From Ophioceras dolichostomum (lineage: Eukaryota; Ascomycota; Sordariomycetes; Magnaporthales; Ophioceraceae), in assembly GCA_003049485.1 (NCBI GenBank), contig PYST01000006.1:124001-188000 (forward strand): a stretch of 64,000 nt of DNA, in the 5' to 3' direction. Position 1 is the stretch's first letter, and every line of letters begins with the position of its first letter. Position numbers and translations under genes: made by a program. Below, in pieces: positions 20,280 through 33,300 of this stretch. Under the pieces are notes generated by a model. The model did not search any database and had not been told where the DNA came from. It was given only the letters and a program-made list of their open reading frames with translations.

Positions 20280-22926
20280 ATGTGGTGGGATGCGGCCCGC
20301 ATCGAGGAGACTGTCACTCGACAGTTCGTCTGCTCGCACCTGCTGCCCGAGGAGATCGAGCGGCTCGACCGGCCGCTTGGCTTCGGCGACGGCCTGACCG
20401 ATGGCACCTACTGGGAATGGATCGACCAGAAGGCGAAGCGCATCTTCCTAGTGCTGGTCGACATCGGCATGCCCGACCAGATCTTCGGCATCATCGACGA
20501 CTCGTGGGACGACAACGACCTGCCCATCGCCCTGGACCAGGTCGAGCGCCTCGAGCTGACGGCCGCCCGCGACGAGCGGTGCGAGCGCAAGTTCTACTAC
20601 CGCCAGTTCCACTACCTGCTGAAGCCGCTGCGGAAGGGGGAGCATGCCGTGTACCAGGACATGGAGGTTGTGCCGCTGGACGTCGTCGATAGGCGATCCA
20701 GCGTCAGCGTCGGCGCCGCCGTGGGCACCAGCACCAACAACAGCAACCATGCGGTCGACAAGGTGACTCTGCCCGAACAGCCGGGCCGTGTCTTCTGCCG
20801 GCGCCGCATCCCCATCGGCTCCGGACCCGGCTGCCTGTCGCACGAGGACTTCCAGTACGAGATCAACAGCATTCGCAACGTGCAGAACGAGCACCTCGTG
20901 TCGTACTTCGCCTCGTACGTGCACCAGGGCTGCGGCTACGTGCTCTTCACCCCGGCCAGCGACGCGAGCATCAAGACCCTGCTGGCCAACGTGCCCGGCT
21001 TCGTAAAGAGCCTGGACAAGGAGATCCGCCGACCGCTGCTCATGAACTGGATCCACTGCCTCGTCGACACCCTCTGCTTCCTCCACAGCCGTGGCCTGTC
21101 GCACGGAAACATCCGCCCCTCGACCGTGCTGCTCAACAGCGAAAACCACGTCTTCTTCTCCGACTTCTCGCGCCTCAACGCCGAGCAGCTGCTCGCGGGC
21201 ACCGCCGACTCGCGTGCGTCCTTCGACAAGGAGGCGTACGACTACGCCGCCCCGGAGCAGTGGTTCCGTCCCAGCACGAACTCCTTCGGCGCCAGCAACC
21301 CGCTTGTCCGTAAGGGCACCCTCACCTCGCCCTTTGCGTCCCCGCCCCTAGGCGGCGGCGGCGGAGGCCCCGGGATGGCAGGTCCGAGCACACTGGACAA
21401 CCACGCCCACGTGTTCTCCATCAGCCGAGGGTCCGGCGACCACCACCCGACCAGCCCCACGGCCATGATGCACGCGCCGAACCCGCACCTCAACCCGCAA
21501 GCCGCCGACGTGTTCTCGCTCGGCTGCATCATTCTGGAGCTGCTGGGCTTCCTCATGAAGCGCCAGACACGGTCGTTCGCGTCCCACCGCGCGGCGCGCC
21601 ACAAGACCCCTGGGAGGGGCGGGGCCGTGCTCGACTCGTCCTTCCACCGCAACCTCGGCCAGGTCGAGTCCTGGATGACGGGCCTGGCCAAGGACGCCAA
21701 GAAGAAGGCCAAGGACCACAGCAAGGACGACGTCAACGTCTTCCGCGGCGTGACGCCGATGCTGCACGTCGTCGAGCGCATGCTGTCGCTGCACTCGTCC
21801 GAGCGGCCGTCCATTCACGACGTGCAGACGCGCATGTACCAGATCCTGACCGAGGCCTGCGGCATCGCGGAGCCGCACTGCGTCCACGCCCCGCATTACG
21901 GCGGCTGGGGCTACAACCTCGGCAGCCTGAAGATGTCGCGGACGACGCGGCCGATGTCGCCGCCCCTGACGTCCGGCGCCAGCATCGGGGCCGCGATGAT
22001 CAGTCGCACTGGCACCGGCGCTGGTGTTGCTGGCAGCGTTGTAATGGGCAGCGTCGCCGCCGCTTCCGCCGCTATGGCCGTCGCCGATGACGACGACGAA
22101 GCGGACGACACCATCTCGATCGCCACGTCCAAGCGCAGCAGCGGGCAGAGCGCCAGCCGGCACCAGCACTTCCACCGTCCCCAACACCACCACTATCACC
22201 ACCAGCAGCAGAGCTCCCGGTCCAGCATCAGCAGCAGCATCTGGGGAGGAGGCACCGCCGCACTCGAGCGCCGGGACACGTACGAGCAGCGGAGGGCAGG
22301 AGGGGGGACGACGACGACAACAAGGGATTTGGAATGGGAGAGGGAGCGGGAGCTGGAGTGGGAAAGGGAGAGGGCGCGAAGAGAGGAGGCGAACAGCGAT
22401 CGGGGGGAGCGAGAACAGCAACAACAACAACAACAACAACTAGAAGAAGAAGAAGACGAAGAAGACGACGCGGACCCGTACCCGTACCTGGACCCAGACC
22501 CGGAGGAGTCGCGCGTCGATCCGGACATGGAACCTGCTGCTACTACGCCGCCACCGCTGCCGTCGCCGGGACGCCCGGCCGTTGCCGCCGCCGCCGCCGC
22601 AGCGCCGCGGGCGCCGTCGTTCGAGCTGGGGAGCGGGCTGCAGGCCATCCGCAACCTGCAGCTCAGGGACAAGCCGAGGCCGCGGTGGCAGACGGCGCCG
22701 TCGTCTCCTGCTCTGACTGGTGAGTTGTTTACCTCTACCTAGGTTCCACCCTACCTAACCTAACCTACCTCACCTACCTGCTTGCTAGCACTTTGTCTTT
22801 CTCCTTTCTCCCTCCCTCTCTTTCCTAGGTACCTAGGTACCTAGGTACCTAGGTACATACCTACCGCTTTGCTCACATCTGTGGCTAACCGTTAGATTTC
22901 CAATAGCGGGTGTGAGTGTTGGATGA
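20280..22926 (+). CDS. Large kinase-fold protein with degenerate catalytic motifs (pseudokinase-like)
   Basis: A long exon 20280-22719 joined to a 20 nt exon 22907-22926 gives 820 residues ending SPALTAGVSVG. The kinase fold spans roughly residues 170-520. The HRD loop reads LSHGNIRPSTVLL (HGN at 275-277), DFG reads DFS (295-297), and the VAIK lysine is not evident in PGRVFCRRRIPIG, while APE (324-326) is intact. The catalytic Asp being Asn suggests little or no phosphotransfer. About 120 residues of low complexity are inserted after APE. The C-terminal third is disordered, with His/Gln runs, an EWERERELEWERER repeat and an acidic tract. A similar protein occurs in other filamentous ascomycetes, but I know no assigned role. 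The last exon is inferred from donor GTGAGT, branch GCTAAC and acceptor AATAG; without splicing the frame ends at 22742. Confidence 0.85.
22731..22866. repeat. Tandem CTAGGTAC repeats inside the pseudokinase intron
   Basis: The predicted last intron of the pseudokinase gene (22720-22906) is largely CCTA/TAGG sequence. It opens with CTACCTAGG (22734-22742) and CCTACCTAACCTAACC, and contains about four perfect tandem copies of CTAGGTAC at 22825-22856. Each unit is nearly palindromic. Confidence 0.85.
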
Positions 22927-25900
22927 GATGAGACGAGGCTGAGAACTCACACACACGGTTTTTTCTTGTTTTTCTTTCTTTTTCTTCTTCCTAAGTCGTC
23001 CCTTGTTCTCGTGTTGTCTGGTCCTGTTTTTGCCATTCTTTTAGAGAGCGCGTGAGCTTGTCCTATCTTTTGTTTTCTGTTTTTCGAGATACCAAATGGA
23101 ATAATTCAGCAAGGGACAAAATGATTAAATTCGTTAATTGACGGCTTTTCTGGGAGCAGCGGGTGCAACGGGACCGGTATGGATGGATGGATGGATGTTG
23201 CGATTTCCTGGGTGTTGGCGGGATCATCCGTTTCATCATTGCGTGCTTAATTCGTTCATTTAATATTCCTCTTCTCCTTGGGTTCTATTTTCTCCCTTGC
23301 CAAGTTCAGTGTGAGATGTCAAATAGGGTAGTCTAGTATTCGATATCATTTTGTTGGACCAACAGGAAGGCATCCTCCCAAAGCCGGTTGGCCCATTCTG
23401 TTGGGCAGCTTTGAGTTTGATGATCCCTCTTTCGTGGTTGTTAGTCTCACTGGCTAGTACCCGGTCACACTCGCCGTTCGCCGAAATGATTGCTCTCTTT
23501 TTTTTCCCATTCTCTTAGTCAAACATTGAAAATGCAAGCCCGGAATCGCTTCGTTGGGTGGTGGCAAGGCAAGCGTTTATTATGTACATCGTCTCATCCC
23601 AACCCTCACTGCCTCCCTCTCCCTCCCTATCGTAATGGCCCGAAAAAATCAGGCCATGGATCTTTTGAAAGAGGAATCGTTGCGTGTGTGCATGTGTGCG
23701 TGCGTCCGTCGTCGGTTATCGGAAACCCTTTGCATTTTTCTTCCCATCTCATGCCAGCTTCCCCCGGCCATCCCGGCATTGACTGTATCGAGGACTGAAT
23801 ATCGGGCCCTTCTCTTCTACCCTCGCATAACTGACTTCACTCACTTCGGTGCGAATAACGGGGCAACGAACGACATCGGACTGGACCGACTTACAACGTT
23901 GTAGTAACAGCTGCTCCCCGAAGTCCAGTCCAGGAATATGTATGTAGTCATCAATCGCACGGTTGATAACGGTTGTCGACTCGACTCGACTCGATAAACC
24001 ACCGTTGCGGGGTCGTGAGAGTTCGGCGGTTGAAACATAACCTGTGTGACAGGCCTTGGATGTCCCTCCTTTGAACCCTGTCTGGTTTTGATAAGTCTGA
24101 CTTGGTTGACAATCGACCGACAGGCACGAAGGACAGCGGGCACGCACCAGAGCTCGGCGCCATCGCCCACGCCCGCCGCCGCATTCCCGTGTCTTGGGTC
24201 TGGGCCGAGGCCTGGGCCTGGACCTGGGCCTACGTAGGCCTGCGGATCGATGGCTGGCACACTGGCTTACTGGGACGAAGCAGTGGGCGTGCCACAGCCA
24301 TTTATGTAATTCCCCCGCTGTCCCCTGCCCTGCTGGGGCGAGAAACTAACCCCCACGCCACAAGGCGGCGGCTAAAAACACGAACTTCAGCACGCATCAG
24401 CACGCAGCACTCCACGCTCTCAGCTCACAAGATCTCAATATAACGTACATAACTGGCCACCAGCACGATTCCGTTTTTTATCGTTGGCTGCGCGATCCAA
24501 GAGTCTAGCGGCTCGTGTGGCTCATACCAATCCCGATCATGGTGGCCAGGCCCATTTGGGCGACCGCAATGCCTGCTGCTGGCTCGTCCGTCTTAGATTC
24601 CAGCTCAAATGATTCGCGTTGTGTTTGTTTATCTCCCTCTGGTGGCGGCCTGTGGCTCCTGGGTCCTCCTCCCTTTGACCGTTCCCTTCCTATCGCACCT
24701 CGGCTCTCTACCTTCCTCCTCCTCCCTCCCGCTCGGCGCGCGAGTCTCCTTGTTATCTCTTCGGCAGGGCAAAGACGAGAAAAAGGAATGATGGACTGGC
24801 GGGGGGGAGTGGACGCAACTGATTTCCTGTTCTCTAGCGGCACAATGTTGAGAGATCCGATAAGGTCCAACCAAGGTTTGGGTTGGCTCCACCCCCCTCT
24901 CCTTTTTTTTCTCTCATGGCAGATTGCTTGGTTGCGCCAGTCCACGAACCGGAAGGCCGATTTGACCTCCCAAGCTGGGAGAAGATTGGCGTGCAATCAA
25001 TATCACTCTATCAATTGTCATAGGGGACGCCCACGGGTCGGTGATTTTACACGGCCATAAAACAAGGACACAATCACCGCACAAGCGATAGAAAAGAAGG
25101 TTCCATGCCTTGCGTTACGCCCTCATCTCGTTGCGCAATTGCCAAATCTGGACAGCTCTGCCCTGCTATCGACGGATCCCGACAGGGGTCGGAAGAGTTG
25201 GGTCGAGTTGCATTTGGTGCATTTGATGGGCACCTCTCCCTTGCATGGCTGCTTCGGCCTGCATGATTGATCCCTGTCCGGCTTCCCACTTTCACACGCA
25301 CGCTTTTTTTTTTTTTTGCCCGTGTTCGTCCCGCGTTTGCTGTCTGGCTGGCTCTGGCAGTTCGGTGGCTTGGCTGGCTTGGCTTGGCTGTTATCGTCCA
25401 CGGACAGCCAAATTCATTGAGTTTTGGACCACGCAAAACAAGGAAGGAAAGGCATCACCTAAGGAAAATCCCCGAGTTCGAGGTGGGAATGTCAATGGGG
25501 AGAGGAGGGGGGTTGGGACCTCAGGTTTCTGATGTATCAACGTTGATCGTTTTCTATTATCCCTTCTGCAACTAACTTTTTTCCCTCCAACCTGGCATTA
25601 GGTTCTTTTCTTCTTCTTCCTTTCCCCGAGATACCTTCGTTCATTCAGTGCACGCTCACTTCCTCTGTTCTTGTTCTTCCATCTGGCCCAATTCTTTTCT
25701 CAGTCTCTTTTGGTGGTGGGAATGGTTGTTCCTTTACGTTCGTTATCCTCGAATACGCTCATCACTCGCACCTCGCATACAACATACGCCGTGACTGCCG
25801 CATCCTCAACTTCCCCGACCCATGTTGGCCCGCTCATCGAGCCTCGCCTATTCCCCCAACATACGTCAGAGTTTCGCATCTGGGTGGAAACGGCCTGAGG

Positions 25901-26434
25901 AGGAGGAAGGAGATATATGCGCTCCGCTGCGCTTGCCCAAGCTTCTTCGACCCGGCGGGACAGCTCTCGACATCAAATCATCAGCTCTCCAAACTCTCTC
26001 GGATTTCCTGCCTGATCGATCTCCAGTTTTCAAGCAACCCCGGGAACGGAAGCTGGGTCTGGGGTCGGCCTCTGGCCGTGGACTCACCCAAGTTCCCCAA
26101 GTCCACCCAGTTGTTGTTGCCTGTCTGTTGTATCGAGCAACGGCCGTCATCTGGTGGTGAAAGCCTGGTGAATGCTGTGTGGCCCGACTGCCGTCCCACA
26201 ACAACAACGGCAACAGCAGCTCCTTCCATCCAGCACCCTCCGCGCGTCGTTGCCGCCACACTTATCACCCTCTCGTACTCTCTTCTTCTTCTTTTCCCCT
26301 CTCCCATCGGATCCCTCAGTACATACAGGAAGAAGAACACAACCGTTTTCACGCCCTCTGGCCTCACGATATAGCCATATATTCTTACGCCAATCTGCCT
26401 CGGCGGCTTTTGTCCCTCTCTCAGCGCACTCGGG
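22927..26434. other. Gene-poor stretch of 3.5 kb
   Basis: I see no supportable gene. Simple sequences include a GGAT/ATGG tandem at 23179-23197, a TCGAC tandem at 23977-23993, a GGGCCT-type tandem at 24203-24236 and a T-run at about 25303-25317. Frames of up to 181 codons (24515-25060 +; 24505-24996 -) overlap antiparallel and have no family look. The final 0.9 kb is pyrimidine-rich and is probably the leader of the next gene. Confidence 0.4.
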
Positions 26435-27334
26435 ATGAAGTCGTCGACCTGGTATGCTGCGACGTTTGTTCGCTGGGCCATAGCCGGCGCGACCCTCTCC
26501 GCTGTCGCTGCGTTCGCAAGCGATGACAGGCAGAGCATAGCAGGATGTATGTGTCTGCGCACACTCTTTCCCCTCATACCTTCTGTTTTCTCGTTTCTCC
26601 GTGCTAATAGCCGCCACCGCGTATTAGGCTCGGATAGAGTTGCTCAATGCCGACTAGATACTCGGTCTCCGGATGCCCTGAGCCCAGGCCCGAGACTTGT
26701 CTTCCGTGTCAAGCCCTGGGCCGACGATCGCCGGAGTTGCAGTTCTGACTCTCCAGAGTCAAGCCTCTCCCCAGTTGTAGGCCTCAGCACTCCCGAGGTG
26801 TATAGCTTACCTGTAAGTCGCCCGGCCCCCCGCTGCCCCCCTCGTCGGCTTGATCCATCTTCCTCTCCAATTCGGCTGAACACTTACTGACCTGACTGGC
26901 GACAGACCGACCCAAGGTGGAATCAATCTCTTGTTCCTCGTTACACACTTGGACAGGACCAAATATCCCGGCTTGAAGGTTTCCCGGGCTCTTCCGACGG
27001 CAGCGGGATCATCACAGTGGTGCACCATCAGTCACCCGCTGACTCATTAGTCGACGACCTCCGCGTGGCTGCAGCCTCAGCATCGCACGTCAACGACGAC
27101 AACGACCAACACGTTTCCCCGCTGGTATCTGGAGAGCCTGCCAGCGGCCCACCCGAACCGGCGTCCGCGATGGCGCCCGCCTGCTCCGAAGCCCAAGAGC
27201 CGACGTCTGACGCGGACGTGGACCAGGACGCCGCGCCGAGATCCACCCACGGCGCCGCCTCGCCCAACCGCGAAATCACCGGCATGGGCGCCGGCTTAAT
27301 TGCTGTAATGCTAATCTTTGTTTTCTGCCTCTGA
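26435..27334 (+). CDS. Predicted secreted, GPI-anchored orphan protein
   Basis: Three exons, 26435-26546, 26628-26812 and 26906-27334, join in frame to give 241 residues. All donors and acceptors are canonical (GTATGT/TTAG and GTAAGT/ACAG). The N-terminus has a hydrophobic stretch ending AVAAFAS (about residues 15-28) that looks like a signal peptide. The C-terminus ends in a hydrophobic tail, MGAGLIAVMLIFVFCL, with no charge after it and small residues before it, as in GPI-attachment signals. The central 150 residues are Ser/Pro/Asp/Ala-rich, probably disordered and O-glycosylated. Four Cys lie in the mature part. I do not recognise a family. It could be a cell-wall or surface protein. The gene model rests on splice signals and on the two end signals only. 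Confidence 0.6.
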
Positions 27335-30300
27335 AGAGGTTCTTTCTCTTGTTATGCTTCAGCTAGACAACTCTTATCTTTCTTGCTTCTACATTTTTTG
27401 GAACCACCGGGCCGGACCGGAGTTTGCTGGGGACAACCCGCTGAGGCAACCACCGCAATTACTTATCGTACTCGCCCGGTCCCTCACTCGAACCATCCCT
27501 CGGTTTTGCTTGCTACAGTTTGGCTTGTCTCCCAACGGAGGGTGCGAGTATCTGTGGCTCTCTGGTTGGCTGTTTCTACTGCTTCTTGTTCTCTTCTCCT
27601 GCTTCTTGGTACCGGGGGAGGCAGGACTGTTTTCTGGTTATTTGCTATTTTTGCATCTGTCTAGGAGTTAGGTTAAGGGTTCTCTTGATTCCCCGCATCG
27701 GCGCCAGGAACGGGGAGGCAAACGGCGAAGGAAGGAAAGGAGGGAGATACATGCGCCGGGAGCAGGTAGCATATCCGCGCACGGCGTTACGGGATTTTCA
27801 TTTCCTTCCACCATGCATGGATTGATTCGCCGGATCTTTCGTTTTCTTCCGGTGAGAAGAGGAGGCAAGCAGGCAAACAGTGAGGGATCGAAGTATGCAG
27901 GGTCACACAAGGGCGAGGGGTAGTAAGTCCTTGCTGGATCTTGCCTCCTGTCGCCTTGTTAGGGATGCTGCTGTGTGCTCTGAGGGCTCTTTTCCCTCTC
28001 AGCGTCTCCTCTATTCAGCTCGTCTCACAATAACATCTAATTGGTTGGTTCGGTCATCGCCTCTTTGTGCACTTTTGTGTGACGCACACCTGTCAGGCTG
28101 CCCTTATGAGGGGTGAGGGGAGAGAAAGTGCAGCTTTCTTGGCGATCCACATGCCAATGAAGTCTATATTGCCTCTGTCGACGTAAACTTACGTGGTGCA
28201 ACCGGGACACCTTCGTAACAGCTCTTGCGTGCCACAAGCTACGGGACTGCTGTGAGCCTATGAGGCCCGCAGGTCGGTTGAGATAGGGCGGGAGAGCGCA
28301 CAGATGTGATATGCCGATGCAAATACGGGGCTCGCCCTACCTTGATAGGCCTGAGGACGCTGCCCGGAGGTGCTTGTTGAGATAGTCTGTGTAAAAGGGA
28401 GTGCAGGCAAGGAAACACGAACACAGCAGCGGAGTAACGGCAGCGGCAGTATCACACGCCAATCTGGGCCCTCGTGCCACTCGAGCGGCCTGATTCGGCC
28501 GCAACTGGTTTTCGTTGAGGCATGTTTCGGTCCCGGCGATCAGCGTTTGTATACTGGATGCCTATCTGAGCTGTTCGCTTCGTCTTGGCGGCGACTTTCT
28601 GCAGTGTTGCGGCAGCACACTGAGAGACCTACCTAGGTAGATACCAAGCAAACACCAGTTTTGACTCCGCTAGTCAGTAGCAGCCATCATTTTGCTTGAG
28701 TGCGCATCAGCGAACCCAGCTGCGGAAAATTCGGAGTAGAATGGTGATCAGGTCAGGCGTTCCAGTCCTTGGACCGCTTCGGGTGGAAGCCAGCCTTGTG
28801 GTTGGGGAGCTGGATTTGCGCGAGAGTCGATCTTGCAACAGCCTAGCTTGCAACAGCTTGGCCTACAAGCCGAATCATCTGATATGCTACAAGCTCTATG
28901 CTTCCGATAATTTCTTTCTCATGGACGTGGTGTCTATGAAACTCTTCACTCGGCTCGCCTCGTCATCTTTCACGATCTCCTCAGCTTCACCAAGTACTAT
29001 CAGCTTCCGGGGGGTAATAGATAGTTTTAGTATGGTTTGGGGGACAATCCATTCACCCTCCATCGGTAGTATCCGAGGCGAGGCTGTTCTCTCTGGTTGT
29101 TACCTCCCGACCACCAACGGAAACGGAAGGGCAGCAAGGTCACGTCCTATGAGTCTCGCGGCAGATGACAAGACCGAGGCCGAAGCCATCTGCCGGGACG
29201 GAAGGCAGAGCGACGCTACCACCGAGATGATTCCCGGGTCGTTCCGGGTGATGGATGTCTTGATGGCTCGGAATCTAAAGTGATTTCCACCACAAAACCT
29301 TTTACAATGTGGCGTTCTGTGGTTTGGGGCGGACCTCCTGCTCATCCAACTCGGCATCAACAAGCTTTCTTTCCACCGCCGAGCCCCGCTGCCCCCCGAA
29401 GTTATACAGCATTGCTGTGTTCATCTTGACACACAACTCATATGAGTACGGGACGGATCGACACCCGCTAAATAAAGAGGGAGCAGCAGGCAATCCAGCC
29501 GTCGAGATGAGATCGGTGGGAAGCGTTTAGTCAATGCAAGCAGAAGCAAAACGACACAAATAATAAGCTCCACAAAAAGAAACCAATTAGCCCAAGGTAC
29601 ACACAAAGGGGAACGAACTGTTTGGCCAGATCGCATCAAGGCAGATTCGACCAACCGCTGGGTTGGGGTCTGCGGTGACAGCGCATCACTCATGAAGCTG
29701 GAGAAGTGAGAGGTCGGGTTGCTTACACCCTTTTATGCAGACGCCAGATGGTGTGGCGGGGAAAAGAGGTATGATGCGAGCGAGCAGGCCAGACAGAAAT
29801 CATTCATGCTTTGAAGCCGCTGACGGAAGAGTTGCCGAGCTGCGCGGATCGACTTACTGGCGTATCTCTGCTTTATTAGTTATTGGTGTGTGTGTGTGTG
29901 TGTGTGGAAAAGGGGGTGTCTTGGTTGGGCTGGGCGAGAAATTCATGGACTATCAAACCTTACCTTACCTCTTATGAGATGTGGATTTATCGTTGAAGAG
30001 CAGGGCTGCGAGATTATACGCTCACACAGGATAGTCGGTGTTAGGACACCAAAAGGTAGCCCAAGCCTACCTTCTCCCTCAAAGCAAAAGCTCTTGATGG
30101 TTGTTCGCATTACTGTCCCACAGCTCCGGCCAGCGGGCTGCCATCAGAATGTCTCGGCCAGCCTAGAGCCCTCTTTCTGGGATCACCTTCCCGGTTCTTG
30201 GTTGGCGTGTGTTTTATCATGGCTGTCAAACTCGGCTGAGCCGTGTCGTTCCGCTTGCTGGTCGGCAGGCTCGGTCTCGTCGCTGATGATCGTCAGTAGT

Positions 30301-33300
30301 TTGTCTCTCATGTCTTCCCGCTCCTCGCCACGGCATCAAGTGTCGCGTCGCACTATTCGGTGGCCATTCGGTGTCAGGCTGAGGGCTTGATGGCTTGATG
30401 ATGACGGCCGAAGGTTGTTGGTATCTGGTTGACTCCCTATCTTCTTTCCTACATTCCTTTGCCCTTCCGGTATGATAGGTTACTCGCAAGTCTTACGGTT
30501 TCATGCAGTTTCCTTCCAACGAAAATAACGCGGTGTTGCAATCAGCCTAATAGCCAACATGACCTGCAAGCGTGTCAGTGTGGTGGCGCTCTGCCTGGCA
30601 CAGCAATGGCCCCCGTGCGAGATAGTGGCGTTGTCGAGGCAAGAACATTTCAGGTTCCCGGGTCTGCACAAAAGTGGTACGGTGTGCACGACGAGTCCCC
30701 ATGCTTGTCGATAAGCGGAGGCAGTAGAGGGGAGGAAAGGTGGCGAGAAGATCAAAAGACCAGATGATATCAGAGCGTTCGGGAAACGCTCGTCACCATC
30801 GTCACAGCAGTGCGCTTTGGCGTATTTTGCGCGGGGTGGTTGCCCCCGTTTTTTGCTTCCTAATTCTTGGGCTTTCAGGAACCAGAAGATCCGTCCCTCC
30901 TTTGTCACCGTAGAGGGTTCCTTTGGCCTGCAGATTGAGGCTTCCAGAGACTATCCGATCTTTCTGAGACCGGGGGAAACGAGGTACCTACGCCACTAAA
31001 GGTGCCGAGCTGAGGCAGACCCTGGGAGGAGTAAAAAAGAAGATTGATGATTGTAGATACGAGGTATCCCACCTCTCAAGATCAGCGAACCCACACAGAC
31101 CCAGGCTGATCACAAACAGAGGGCGATGGGGCAGTCAGTGAAGTTGACGATGTAAAAAATAAAAAAATAAACGCAAATCAGCATCAGCCAAACTCCAGAG
31201 ATGTCCGGTCTCCCGCGAAAAACGAGAACATCAAGCAGGCCGAGCAGGGCACAAGGCAGAGAAGCTACACGGAAAGCATGAACCGTCCTCCTTCTTATTC
31301 TCTCTCCTCTCTCCTCCGCAATAGATATCGACGAATTTCGGCAACGGACTACACATCATGTTCGGTATGTCCGGAATAATGCTCCGTGATTCGACAAAAT
31401 TGCTGGAACCGAAAGGGGGGATCTGAAACAGTCGGGTCGAGCTTCTCACGGGAGCACCTACCGAGAATTTCCATGCAGAGCATCCATCACATATAATACC
31501 ACGGTGTTATAGCACACTTAAGTAGCGCGAATAACACGAAGCACCGACCACCGAGCGCAGCCAAGACAACACTTGATTCCTCCCGCACTCGCAAACCATG
31601 GTGCAGCGCAGCCCCTCCCTAGTTCCCAAGCTATGCCCAGCTCCTTCCATCCACGACAACATCGTGTTGCCTCTTCCCCGCTTGCCCACTTGCCCGCTTG
31701 CTGGCTTTCAATCCGAAATTCTAGGTGTGGACGGATTGCGGACCCCAAGTTTTGAGAGAGCACAGAGGAGAAAGAACTCCCTCTCACTACGGTATTCCCG
31801 TGAAGTCTCAATGACCTGACGATCCGACTTGTCACACCCTCCCACACTCTTTCTGATTACACCCTCATCACCGTCGTATCCAGTCAACACCGCCCGTCGT
31901 GTTGAACAGCATTGGCCCGTGCCTTACGCTGGATTCCTGGCCGATGGGTTTGAGACACTCTCCGTACATACACGGCGGCATGCTGCTCACCCTGACTGAT
32001 TAATTTGCTAAAACTCTGCTTCCCACCGTACCTTGGAGGAAGAGGGGGAGGCGGAAAGAGCGGAAAAGAGCACGAAGGAGCGACGAGAGGGTGTGAAAGA
32101 AAAGGCGATGACGGCTGGAGTAGGAAAAAAAAAGAGTAGGTATGCTTGCTCCGAGAGTTCCTGCCGAAAAGTTCCTCTTGTGTAGGTGCCAGGAAAAGAA
32201 GGAGAACAACGGAATCCATGTCTCGGATCGAGCCACACGTCACCAAAGACTGACCAAGACGACCTCCAAGGACCAGCCCTGAACCGAAGGAGAAAGCAAG
32301 GTTGGCCGGCAAGGACCCGTCGCATCTTCCGCCTTGCCCCTAGTGAGCCCGCTACGCCCGCTACGCCCGCTGAGCTTCGCAGAGCCGCCTGGACCAATGG
32401 GCCATGGATCCCCCGTCGACGCAACTCTGGAATCCTGGGGCGGTAGTTGTGCCCCCGAAAGGAACCCTGTCCTACCCCCTGTGCCTCATACCTCTACATT
32501 CGACCAACCATGCCTCAACCACATTGGCCGCACTAGTAGTGTTATGATTCTCCCTCCGTGATATGGCTTACGTCCCATCTGTCCGTAGCCCGTTTTTGCT
32601 TTGCTTTGCTTTGCTATGCTTTCCCCGGTGAGGGGGGAAATAGCAGAGAGACACGCAAGCTCCGTCGTGGATCTTCCACCCCCTCCCTCTCTCCCTCTAA
32701 AGCCCTCCGCGGTCACCCCTCCTCCTCCTCCTCCTCCTCCTCGTCCTCATCCTCCCCTGTCGCTGTCTGTGGGCTGACGGGCTGCCCAAGTTTGCCGGCC
32801 TGCCGCAGAAATGGCCATGGGGGTACGCTGACGCCACGGCGCGGCCGCAAGCCGTTCTCTTCCACGTCTGTTCCGTGCTTGCCACATTTGGACAGCTCCG
32901 GGACGTCCAGGTTGTGCTGTTTTGTCCAGAGTATAAACATGATGAAAGTCAGTCCACCAGGAGGCGCGTGAAGGTGGGTGGGGACAGATGGAAGGGGTGA
33001 GAGGGACCTGGTAGGCCTAAACTGGATGGGATACCCCTCCTCGAGTTTGGAACACATCCTTCTCTCTCTGGTCTCCTGTTCCTCACGTCTGTCTGCGTTT
33101 TTCTGTCAAGGCCTACCACTTTTCGTTCGATACCGGGGCCTTCCTTCACAAGGAACGACCTTCCACTCCTTTCCTTTCTGCTCTCTTTCTGCTTCCCCCA
33201 TCTGACCTGTCTCGCCTTGTCTCGAACCCTCCTCCACCCACCCACCTTTCTTACAGCTATTCTTGCCAAGTGGGCTGGTATCTATATATACCAACGTGTT

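Noticed and set aside
21348..22439. 363-codon minus-strand frame over the pseudokinase
   Set aside because: Antisense shadow of a GC-rich exon; composition is Val/Arg/Gly-rich with no motif.
22744..22765. Interstitial telomere repeat (CCTAACCTAACC)
   Set aside because: The units are CCTAAC and CCTACC, not CCCTAA; they belong to the CCTA/TAGG repeat family of the same intron.
24505..25060. Overlapping 181- and 163-codon frames on opposite strands
   Set aside because: Antiparallel open frames in moderately GC-rich DNA without motifs; neither shows a start context or intron signals.
28696..29283. 195-codon forward frame in the gene-poor region
   Set aside because: Codon use differs from neighbours, there is no splice extension, no signal and no family motif. 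A chance frame is more likely.
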